A DNA stretch of 13,808 nucleotides from Candidatus Cloacimonadota bacterium (GTDB taxonomy: Bacteria; Cloacimonadota; Cloacimonadia; Cloacimonadales; TCS61). This document shows positions 8,701 to 13,808 of this stretch, in pieces. Within the stretch, counting starts at the first letter, position 1; every line of letters begins with the position of its first letter. Under the pieces are notes generated by a model, which saw only the letters and a program-made list of their open reading frames with translations, was not told where the DNA came from and made no database searches. Location: the NCBI GenBank assembly GCA_016927675.1, contig JAFGMF010000084.1, positions 1 to 13,808 on the forward strand, in the 5' to 3' direction. A program made the position numbers and the translations under genes.

Positions 8701-8783
8701 GCAAGTTTCCCGGTAGTTCCTGCAAATAACGATACTGAAACAAGCAGGAAAAATGCTAAGATGAAAATAATTGTCCTTTGCAT
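5733..8783 (-). CDS. TonB-dependent outer-membrane receptor with carboxypeptidase-regulatory-like N-terminal domain
   Basis: A 1016-residue outer-membrane gated channel that imports (or in some lineages helps export) a substrate using TonB energy. Numbering is from the ATG. A signal peptide (about 1-21, SLFAG) is followed by a CarboxypepD_reg-like beta-sandwich at about 24-104 (LAGKVTDQNGQPVPYANIFF, NIPPGTYNLQ). A possible TonB box lies near 108-116 (IEIEGFTVVDA). The plug domain is at about 130-228: IDDIIAIQAGATVTDGELHIRGGR, YSIDGLSV, GGFPAEYGNAQSGIINVITK. The rest is a barrel rich in alternating aromatic strands, with DIENLFNRRNIYSVY near the end and a terminal aromatic strand (RTVTFGFSFNW). 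No STN signalling domain is present. The start could instead be TTG at 8786, three bases upstream; ATG at 8783 lies 9 bp after AGGGGG. The substrate cannot be told. It is not obviously SusC-like and no SusD gene is adjacent. Confidence 0.93.
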   Translation of the reverse strand: MQRTIIFILAFFLLVSVSLFAGTTGKLAGKVTDQNGQPVPYANIFFEGTEIGAQSKENGTYIIINIPPGTYNLQCSRGGFEPMMIQGVKINLDETTIQDIKLKTTAIEIEGFTVVDARIQMVNRDQSSSGKIMTSETIEDLAVQNIDDIIAIQAGATVTDGELHIRGGRANEVVYSIDGLSVTDPVDGGAALTIDRDAIKDMKVYTGGFPAEYGNAQSGIINVITKDGGSEYSGKLELSSDHLLGDGIDNSNSDNIKFALGGPVFGSLVPSWREKFTFFFNGAANWHDSRFREYYESHANTELTADGTNWLVSEYSPYEPYDERDEAAGFDLGDRNYNLYNANLKMKYIFSPRQNVTFAIRGDQNNWQPYAHNWKFALDNYVELETTQQQYIMTYDYVFPNNIMNLKVKAGYYNKSNYRGPRGIGRNDYFVKNDAMIWEDENGFDLYYALTDINTSGINVLTQDGLIGEGGIDYYWAYYLYGQPTNINDFVTPGSIWGTNWDDENDIYSFKSDFEYQINQIHGFKTGLEVIKHYIKKDRLFNPWEIDPLRYQEYLSDKTPIQHVDEGDPIIDYRPDSPTYLDTLITSAPSDLDFYSDEDLFNAIRAASGQTDGYEAEPWQAAFYLQDKMDWEGMIVNAGLRFDFWYLGEKYKILRDAGAYEWIDFENDEKYQLMISPRLGVSHPISETTVMHFAYNYQNQLPQMQYIFTSSTPQDAIISDADITVGKFDLEPQITVTYEVGLQKQLGEDYVIDLTAYYKNIYNYVSTLKYYLQDDGSLIPWYDIEPGSDYDTTTELYGYISENYGSTRGIDFNLQKMLSNFLSGSMSYSLAWADGNDSEVVANQDENVKLREFPLDWDIRHSGSLNIAFKIARGEEFYFPFIGLKFPLDDFSLNFLYNISSGAPYTAQNEDDTELDTNQERMPFTEEASLKISKKINFSSKVNLRLYCDIENLFNRRNIYSVYAKTGSPYYDGADLALPNSNFVPDRTSYIHNYSTKNPANWSNGRTVTFGFSFNW

Positions 8784-8792
8784 CAATATAAT

Positions 8793-8798
8793 CCCCCT
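8793..8798 (-). promoter_or_regulatory. Ribosome-binding site of the TonB receptor gene
   Basis: AGGGGG on the minus strand lies 9 bases before ATG (8783) and 6 bases before an in-frame TTG (8786). Both spacings are workable, so the site does not decide the start; ATG is preferred for codon frequency. Confidence 0.6.
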
Positions 8799-8801
8799 AT
8801 C

Positions 8802-8827
8802 GTCTAAGATTTAAAAATTTTTTAGAC
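8802..8827. promoter_or_regulatory. Inverted repeat GTCTAA-N14-TTAGAC upstream of the TonB receptor (candidate operator or leader hairpin)
   Basis: Two perfect 6-base arms, read identically on both strands, flank a 14-base A/T spacer that could pair a little further (ATTT with AAAT). The element lies between the candidate -35 element and the ribosome-binding site of the receptor. The geometry fits a dimeric regulator binding site near a transcription start, or a weak hairpin in the leader. Only one copy was noticed in the window, so assignment to a regulator is not possible. Confidence 0.4.
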
Positions 8828-8865
8828 AAAAACCATATAAAGAATATTCATGTCAATTTTTTTTT
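8828..8865 (-). promoter_or_regulatory. Candidate promoter of the receptor-exbBDD-tonB operon
   Basis: On the minus strand a run of nine A (8857-8865) leads into TTGACA (8851-8856), an exact match to the sigma-70 -35 consensus; the A-tract resembles an UP element. No good -10 hexamer lies at 16-18 bp: TATATG comes 11 bp and TATGGT 13 bp after it, both too close. I therefore call this region a promoter only weakly. The 104-bp gap and the change of gene function still make an operon start here likely. Confidence 0.3.
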
Positions 8866-8890
8866 GCCTAACAAAACCTGACAATCTTCG

Positions 8891-9712
8891 TTATTTTCTT
8901 TTATTCCAACCTTCTGTCAAGTATTTTGATTTACTAAGTTCTCTTACTCTTTCCTTTTCCTTTTCTCCGATTTCTCCGGCAGAATAGAATTCATCTTCTC
9001 TCCAGCTTTGCCGAAAACCTTTTTCAAAAGCAGCTGCTGCTGCAGAAAAACTTACCGGCTCCGATAATACCTGATTGATCGCAACCGTCTTCCGCTTCAG
9101 ATAATCAGCAAGCCTGACTCTCTCTGATTCTGATAACCCCGGCAGCAGATAAGCCAGTTGACTCTGATCATTGTTTAACAAAATTGATCCGTGCTGAAGC
9201 AGGACACCTTCCTTGCGGACCTGAGCACTGCCCACCAACTTTCTTCGCCGATAGGATAGCTCAAAACGTGAAGTACTGCTGAAACATGGATTCGCTGCCA
9301 GCCTTTGATGCGCCGAACTAAGCTCTCCCTTCTCAAACTCTACTTCAATACCCAGATTTCCCAATCCCGCAGCCAGAGCCAAACTTATCTCAGCATATGC
9401 CTGTACAACACTTCCGCCCAGTCTGCCATCTACCGGAGCAATAACAGCGTAGGTTACTTCCTTATTATGAAGTACAACCCTGCCGCCCGTAGGACGCCTG
9501 ACGAAACCAAACCCAGCATCTTTAACCAGATCAAGATCTATCTCCTTAGCGGTTGACTGATTGTAGCCGCAGGAAACAGTTGCCGGATCCCAGCCGTAAA
9601 ACCTGATCGTCGGATCGGACTCACCCTTTAACACTTCTATCAGGATGCTTTCATCAATAGCCATGTTTTCGGCGGAGCTTCCATCCCCCATTACCAGAAT
9701 TCTCCACCTCAT
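8891..9712 (-). CDS. Lipoate/octanoate transferase family protein (LipM-like lipoyl synthesis octanoyltransferase or lipoate-protein ligase)
   Basis: A 273-residue cytoplasmic enzyme of the biotin/lipoate A/B protein ligase fold. It would attach octanoate or lipoate to GcvH or 2-oxoacid dehydrogenase E2 domains. Visible motifs are AENMAIDESIL (14-24), RFYGWDPATVSCGYNQ (37-52), VRRPTGGRVVLHNKEVTYAV (71-90), Cys143 in NPCFSSTSRFEL, RKLVGSAQVRKEGVLLQHGSIL with Lys158 as the likely conserved lysine, and His174. LipM-type octanoyltransferases use a Cys in a Cys-Phe motif just ahead of the Lys-x-x-Gly-Ser-Ala motif, whereas LplA ligases lack it and are longer. Motif and length therefore favour LipM. 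The ATG follows GGAG with 5-base spacing. It is separated by 246 bp from the gene upstream and 104 bp from the receptor, so it may be its own unit. Choice between transferase and ligase is inference. Confidence 0.82.
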   Translation of the reverse strand: MRWRILVMGDGSSAENMAIDESILIEVLKGESDPTIRFYGWDPATVSCGYNQSTAKEIDLDLVKDAGFGFVRRPTGGRVVLHNKEVTYAVIAPVDGRLGGSVVQAYAEISLALAAGLGNLGIEVEFEKGELSSAHQRLAANPCFSSTSRFELSYRRRKLVGSAQVRKEGVLLQHGSILLNNDQSQLAYLLPGLSESERVRLADYLKRKTVAINQVLSEPVSFSAAAAAFEKGFRQSWREDEFYSAGEIGEKEKERVRELSKSKYLTEGWNKRK

Positions 9713-9958
9713 CTAGACTCCGTAAAATTAAACATTGCAAATCCTGTTCCTTGTTGATATTACTAACATTGCGGCAGTTATCAATTGTTCTGATCAAGCG
9801 CTGTCTAAAATGGTAGCCCTGTTATTCAAACTCATTACAAAATTACAGCTGACAGCTCAAAATAATATGTCGAAATTCATAAACAAAGTGCCCATTAAAT
9901 TCTACAGTCAAACAATCATACTCGAAATCTGGATGCTTTGTTGTTTTACTTCCGGAAA
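9713..9958. other. AT-rich intergenic gap without a supported gene
   Basis: This 246-bp stretch separates the DUF975-like gene from the LipM-like gene. I see a candidate promoter at 9757-9784 and a small palindrome AGCTGACAGCT at 9847-9857. There is no hairpin followed by a U-run that would serve as a convincing terminator for the genes ending at 9959, and no tRNA-like or other RNA fold that I recognise. A plus-strand reading frame here lacks a ribosome-binding site and a recognisable product. Confidence 0.6.
9757..9784 (-). promoter_or_regulatory. Candidate sigma-70 promoter of the LipM-like gene
   Basis: On the minus strand TTGATA (9779-9784, five of six matches to TTGACA) is followed after 16 bases by TAATAT (9757-9762, four of six to TATAAT). 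It would place the transcription start near 9750, giving a leader of about 38 bases. It lies inside the only large gap in this part of the window, which supports it; in AT-rich DNA such matches also arise by chance. Confidence 0.35.
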
Positions 9959-10609
9959 TCAATCCTGAACAACCCCGCTGACATTGTTGTCATGATTATG
10001 TTTTTCAATAACTTTTTCCCCTTTCAGTTGTTCATAAAAAACTGTTAAAGAGGCCGTCATATATGGATAAAGCCAGATAAAACCGATTCCGAATGTTAAT
10101 ATACTGAGAATCGCCCAGCCAATAAAACTCAAGTCCAGAAGAAATAATTTACCTTTGTAACCATACATCATCGCTTTACTTTTACGAAGTATTTCAACAA
10201 CACTCATCTCGGGATTATCGATCAATATGAAAAAAACCATCCGGTATGAATAAGCAGCAATTATTCCGGGAATTATCAGCAACAGCGACCACAGAAATAC
10301 ATAGAGATTCATCAGCAGAAAACAACCGAGAGTTTTTCCATATAAACCCAGATTTGTCCCGTCGAAATTGAATCCCTTAAACAGCAGATTCAAATCAATT
10401 TCATTTTTTCTTACCAATTCAAGAAAATAAAGCAGAAGACCATAAGACAGAGCGCCCTCACCCAGCAGAATTGCAATCTGACCAACTCCCGGTATTCCGG
10501 CTACAACCGCTGTTAAAGCAAAAACAATTAAAAAGGCTGCAATCGCATTCCACCAGTTATTGGTTAGAGCTTCTCTTGCTTTAGTCCTGATTTCTGAATT
10601 TGTGTTCAT
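9959..10609 (-). CDS. DUF975-like polytopic membrane protein
   Basis: A 216-residue inner-membrane protein of unknown function. Its start, EIRTKAREALTNNWWNAI (5-22), is the typical N-terminus of DUF975 proteins, a basic amphipathic segment leading into the first helix. Membrane segments are visible at about 20-40 (AIAAFLIVFALTAVVAG), 44-66 (QIAILLGEGALSYGLLLYFL), 92-125 (GCFLLMNLYVFLWSLLLIIPGIIAAYS as two helices) and 153-185 (LFLLDLSFIGWAILSILTFGIGFIWLYPY). The PGIIAAYSYRMVFFILIDNPEMSVVEILRKSKAMMYGYKG region is the best-conserved part of the family. The C-terminus is hydrophilic with His and Asn. AGGTGG precedes the ATG. It follows the 70-residue gene by 25 bp and may be co-transcribed with it. 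No substrate or partner can be assigned. Confidence 0.75.
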   Translation of the reverse strand: MNTNSEIRTKAREALTNNWWNAIAAFLIVFALTAVVAGIPGVGQIAILLGEGALSYGLLLYFLELVRKNEIDLNLLFKGFNFDGTNLGLYGKTLGCFLLMNLYVFLWSLLLIIPGIIAAYSYRMVFFILIDNPEMSVVEILRKSKAMMYGYKGKLFLLDLSFIGWAILSILTFGIGFIWLYPYMTASLTVFYEQLKGEKVIEKHNHDNNVSGVVQD

Positions 10610-10634
10610 AACATTCCACCTCTTTCTTTAATTT

Positions 10635-10847
10635 CTAACAGAGATCAGATTTCATGATCTGATTAATTCTCATTCCGGAAGGTTCTTCAGCTGGTTGATT
10701 TTTTTTTGTAGGATTAGCAAAAAACCTGATCATTAAAACAACAAAAATAAAAAAGATGATTTTCAAAATAAAATTGATCCAGCTGTTACTTCTCTGCTGA
10801 CGTCTTTCATAACGTCTTCTCTGGATTTCCTCTCTAAAATCATCCAT
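10635..10847 (-). CDS. Small single-pass membrane protein, 70 aa, unrecognised
   Basis: I do not recognise this protein. Residues 1-20 are strongly charged and Arg-rich (REEIQRRRYERRQQR), predicted to stay in the cytoplasm. One helix at about 24-43 (INFILKIIFFIFVVLMIRFF) would span the membrane, and a short tail (44-70) with PTKKNQPAEEP would lie outside. The ATG has an AGGTG ribosome-binding site. It is 23 bp after the aminotransferase gene and 25 bp before the DUF975-like gene, on the same strand and without overlap. The coding match (start, site, spacing, full-length membrane topology) supports a real gene even though it is short. A role linked to the DUF975-like protein is possible but unproven. 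Confidence 0.65.
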   Translation of the reverse strand: MDDFREEIQRRRYERRQQRSNSWINFILKIIFFIFVVLMIRFFANPTKKNQPAEEPSGMRINQIMKSDLC

Positions 10848-10870
10848 AAAACACCTGCAATTCTATTTTT

Positions 10871-12079
10871 TTATTCTCCGGGAAGAAGATTTCTCAAGCC
10901 GGCTTCGAATCTATTCAAGCCTTCTGAAATGTTTTCCATGCTGTTAGCATAAGAAAACCTGATATTATCCGGGGCACCAAATGCTGAACCGGGTACAACT
11001 GCAACCTGATATTCCTGAAGCAGGTATTCACATAACTGGACTGAATTCTTAATACCCTGTTCATTATTGTTCAGGTAGAAAGAAATTTCCGGCATGGCAT
11101 AAAATGCTCCCTGGGGCATGTTACAGCGGGTATTGGGAATTTCATTCAGCCTTTTCACAAGATAATTTCTTCTTTTTTCAAAAGTGCTCCGCATCATTTC
11201 CAGGCTTCCGTCATCTTCATTTAATGCTATTATGGCAGCTTTCTGAGTTATTGAGTTAACGCATGAAGAGGTGTGACTTTGAATCCGGCAAGCCAGTTTA
11301 ATGATATCTGTTGGTCCTGCAGCATAACCAAGTCTCCAGCCTGTCATGGCATAAGCCTTGGACAGTCCGTTGATCAGAATGGTATTTTCCCTGATCTCGG
11401 GAGAAATTGAAGCGATCGAAACATGAACAAGATCATCGTAGATCAGTTTTTCATAGATCTCATCCGATATGATCATGATATTGTTTTTTACACAGATCTC
11501 TCCGATCGCCTTCAGTTCTTCTCTGTTATAGACCGATCCGGTGGGATTATTGGGTGAATTCAGTATCAATGCCCTTGGATTTGACAAAGATATTATCGCC
11601 TCTTCGAGCTGATTCGGAGATATCTTGAAATCATTTTCCATATTTGTCTGTAAAAGAACCGGAAATGCATCCACCATTTCCACCTGAGAAGTATAACTTA
11701 CCCAGAATGGTGACGGGATCAGAACTTCATCGCGAGGATCACAGATTGTCATCAGAATATTGATTATTGAAGCCTTGGCACCTGGTGATACGATTATATC
11801 ACGGGGATTACAGTCAAGCTGATTATCACGTTTCAGTTTGGCCGAAATTGCTTTCCTTAACTCCAGAATTCCAGCCGATTCGGTATATCTGGTAAAATTA
11901 TCATCTATTGCCAGTTTTGCAGCTTTTTTAATGTAGTCCGGTGTATTGAAATCCGGTTCTCCAACGCCAAAATTGATCACATCGATCCCATCACTGATCA
12001 TTTTCTTGGCAATCGCTGATACCGTAAGGGTTGGAGATGGTTTGATCGCTCTCGCTCGATGAGAAAGATAAAGAGACAT
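10871..12079 (-). CDS. aspC: Pyridoxal-phosphate aspartate aminotransferase, class I (AspC-like, subgroup 1-beta type)
   Basis: A 402-residue cytoplasmic fold-type I enzyme, most likely moving the amino group between aspartate and 2-oxoglutarate. Visible signatures: INFGVGEPDFNTP (35-47), RYTESAGILELRKAI (64-78), SPGAKASI (98-105), SPNNPTG (175-181) with Asn178, DEIYEKL (206-212) with Asp206 and Tyr209, and NGLSKAYAMTGWRLGY (237-252) in which Lys241 forms the Schiff base and Arg249 binds phosphate. Arg374 in NIRFSYANS is the expected substrate carboxylate ligand. Length and motifs fit the bacterial 1-beta aspartate aminotransferases, some of which also act on prephenate; sequence alone does not settle this. 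The start follows GGAGG and lies 25 bp after glyS. Confidence 0.9.
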   Translation of the reverse strand: MSLYLSHRARAIKPSPTLTVSAIAKKMISDGIDVINFGVGEPDFNTPDYIKKAAKLAIDDNFTRYTESAGILELRKAISAKLKRDNQLDCNPRDIIVSPGAKASIINILMTICDPRDEVLIPSPFWVSYTSQVEMVDAFPVLLQTNMENDFKISPNQLEEAIISLSNPRALILNSPNNPTGSVYNREELKAIGEICVKNNIMIISDEIYEKLIYDDLVHVSIASISPEIRENTILINGLSKAYAMTGWRLGYAAGPTDIIKLACRIQSHTSSCVNSITQKAAIIALNEDDGSLEMMRSTFEKRRNYLVKRLNEIPNTRCNMPQGAFYAMPEISFYLNNNEQGIKNSVQLCEYLLQEYQVAVVPGSAFGAPDNIRFSYANSMENISEGLNRFEAGLRNLLPGE

Positions 12080-12104
12080 ATTTTCTTGTCCTCCGATTAC
12101 TGCA

Positions 12105-13808
12105 TTACTGATTACCTTCTACTACAATTTTGGCAATATCAGCTACTTTCAGAAACAATATCCTGATCCTGTTCAACAATCTGTATCTGTTTTCTCTGAT
12201 TGCCGGATCATCAACATTTACCAGTACATCATCAAAGAATTGGTCAATGATATGACCCATTGCCACCAGTCTGGAAAGAACAGCAGGATAATCTTTCTCG
12301 ATTAATTTTGCTTCAATCTCAACCGCAGCTACTTGAGCTTCATTTAGTAGAAGAAATTCAGTCTGGTGCAAAAATCTATCAGAGTCAGGTAGCTGATCAG
12401 TGTTGAATGTAGTTATTATGTTAGAGACTCTTTTAAATCCTATCACCAGCTTGATAAAATTTTCATGCTGTTTGAATTCCTGCAATGCCTTAGCTCTATG
12501 CAGCAGATCATTTATTCTGCTGCAATCAATATGCATAACACTGTCAATCACATCATAATCAATACCTTCTTCCTGCAACAACCAGTTTACTCTCTGCTTG
12601 AAAAAATCGATCAGAAATTCACGATTACGAAGTGGTTCTGCAATATCTCCGGCTAACAAAGACAACTCCTTTTCGATCAATTCAAACAGATTGAGATCAA
12701 GTCTATGAAAAGCAATGATCTGGACAATTCCGTTAGCTGCACGACGTAAGGCAAAAGGATCATTTGAACCTGTCGGGAGAAGATCAACACTGATTATCCC
12801 GCAAACGGTGTCGAGTTTATCCGCCAGGGCGACAATAGCTCCGGGTAGAGATCCAGGCAGGTCATCCAGTTGCCCTCTCGGTTGGTAATGCTCATAAATG
12901 GCCTGTGCAACGATTTCATTCTCTCCGCTTCTCAGAGCGTACTGCTGCCCGATATAACCCTGAAGTTTGGTAAATTCCTTTTCTCCGAGCATCAGAGTCA
13001 CAAGATCAGCTTTACATAAACGGGCTGCCCGTAATGTGTTTTCCTTTACTTCAGCTGTCAGTTCCAGTTTTGATATGATGTATTCAGCTAATTGTGTTAT
13101 TCTCTCTGTTTTCTTTTTCAGAGTACCCAGTTTTTCCTGAAATGTTACTTCTTCCAGTTTGTTTATATAATCTTCAAGTGGTCTGCCGGTGTCCTCGCGG
13201 TAATAAAACTGTGCGTCTTCTAATCTTGCTTTAACCACTTTTTCATTTCCAAATCTGATTAATTCTGCTGATGATACATCTCCATTCGAGATAAATACAA
13301 ATTTATTGGTAAGCTGCCCCTGATCGTTGCGTACGGCAAAATACTTCTGGTGTTGAGTAAGTGTGGAAATAATTATTTTATCGGGTAATTCAAGATACTG
13401 CCCTGGAAATTCTGCCAGCACCGCCGTGGGATATTCCACCAGATCAGTCACTTCATCCAGAATTGCAGGGTCATTCACAACTTTATCAGACTTATCTTTC
13501 ATTAAATTGATAATCTGTTTTTCAATCAATTTTTTCCTCAGGGATCGGGAAGGAATTACGTTATTGTTTTGCAGTTTTTCCATGTATTCAGAAGCATTAT
13601 TTAGTATGATCCCGGTATCTAGAGATAAAAATCTGATTCCATAGGTTATTCGGTCTGTTTTCAATCCTGCTAGTTCAAAGTCAATAACCTGATCTCCATA
13701 AAGCGCCAGTAACCAGCGGACGGGTCTGGCAAAACTATGATTTGTTGTACCCCAGCGCATTGTTTTGGGAAAGTTCAGTGAAAATACTGCTCGGGATAGT
13801 AATTCCGG
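12105..13808 (-). CDS. glyS: Glycine-tRNA ligase beta subunit, N-terminal part missing at window edge
   Basis: The beta subunit of the alpha2-beta2 glycyl-tRNA synthetase charges tRNA-Gly together with GlyQ. The window holds 567 C-terminal codons; the gene continues to the right, since typical GlyS is about 690 residues and no start or stop interrupts the frame at the edge. The first visible residues, LNFPKTMRWG, are the conserved segment followed by SFARPVRWLLALYGDQVI. Further family marks are TAVLAEFPGQYLELP, ISTLTQHQKYF, AARLCKADLVTLMLGEKEFTKLQGYIG, IYEHYQPRGQLDDLPGS, VALADKLDTVCGI and PTGSNDPFALRRAANGI. The tail, from about 12105 to 12600, would include the anticodon-binding DALR-like region. 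GlyQ is presumably upstream, outside the window. Alternative internal Met at 13760 is not a start. Confidence 0.95.
   Translation of the reverse strand, partial: PELLSRAVFSLNFPKTMRWGTTNHSFARPVRWLLALYGDQVIDFELAGLKTDRITYGIRFLSLDTGIILNNASEYMEKLQNNNVIPSRSLRKKLIEKQIINLMKDKSDKVVNDPAILDEVTDLVEYPTAVLAEFPGQYLELPDKIIISTLTQHQKYFAVRNDQGQLTNKFVFISNGDVSSAELIRFGNEKVVKARLEDAQFYYREDTGRPLEDYINKLEEVTFQEKLGTLKKKTERITQLAEYIISKLELTAEVKENTLRAARLCKADLVTLMLGEKEFTKLQGYIGQQYALRSGENEIVAQAIYEHYQPRGQLDDLPGSLPGAIVALADKLDTVCGIISVDLLPTGSNDPFALRRAANGIVQIIAFHRLDLNLFELIEKELSLLAGDIAEPLRNREFLIDFFKQRVNWLLQEEGIDYDVIDSVMHIDCSRINDLLHRAKALQEFKQHENFIKLVIGFKRVSNIITTFNTDQLPDSDRFLHQTEFLLLNEAQVAAVEIEAKLIEKDYPAVLSRLVAMGHIIDQFFDDVLVNVDDPAIRENRYRLLNRIRILFLKVADIAKIVVEGNQ

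Noticed and set aside
5733..8783. SusC-type glycan uptake receptor
   Set aside because: A CarboxypepD_reg-like domain precedes the plug as in SusC, but no SusD-like lipoprotein or glycan enzyme gene is in the window.
9847..9857. Palindrome AGCTGACAGCT as a terminator
   Set aside because: The arms are 5 bases with a 1-base loop and no U-run follows, so it is unlikely to end transcription.
9735..9968. Plus-strand open frame of 77 codons in the intergenic gap
   Set aside because: It starts with TTG, has no ribosome-binding site, overlaps the end of the DUF975-like gene and its translation lacks any recognisable domain or topology.

Overview
The window carries eleven genes, all on the minus strand. 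Two are cut by its edges: the 3' part of glyS is missing its start at the right edge, and a PorV/PorQ-like gene is missing its end at the left edge. The sequence is AT-rich. The outer-membrane protein types suggest a diderm of the FCB superphylum outside the classical Bacteroidetes: a TonB-dependent receptor with a carboxypeptidase-regulatory-like N-terminal domain, a PorV/PorQ-family protein, a large exported protein ending in a type IX-like C-terminal domain, and tandem ExbD proteins. Cloacimonadota, Marinimicrobia or Calditrichota/KSB1 all fit. This is a judgement from protein style, not a phylogeny.

Right part (about 13808 to 9959, read leftwards): the glycyl-tRNA synthetase beta subunit, a class I aspartate-type aminotransferase, a 70-residue single-pass membrane protein of unknown role, and a DUF975-like polytopic membrane protein. 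The gaps are 23-25 bp and each gene has a Shine-Dalgarno sequence, so they are probably co-transcribed. A 246-bp AT-rich gap follows; it holds a candidate promoter but no gene or clear terminator that I can support.

Middle (9712 to 8891): a lipoate-protein ligase/octanoyltransferase family gene, LipM-like because of a Cys in a Cys-Phe motif and its length. After 104 bp, which contain a TTGACA element behind an A-tract and a GTCTAA/TTAGAC inverted repeat, the second operon starts.

Left part (8783 to 1): TonB-dependent receptor, ExbB, ExbD, ExbD, TonB, a 1007-residue exported protein and a PorV/PorQ-like outer-membrane protein. Spacings from exbB onward are only 7-20 bp. The cluster encodes a complete energy chain: a proton-driven ExbB-ExbD motor, a TonB transducer and an outer-membrane receptor. 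It also encodes a large probable surface protein and a relative of the type IX shuttle protein PorV. The substrate of the receptor and the function of the 1007-residue protein cannot be read from the sequence. This cluster is the most interesting part of the window.
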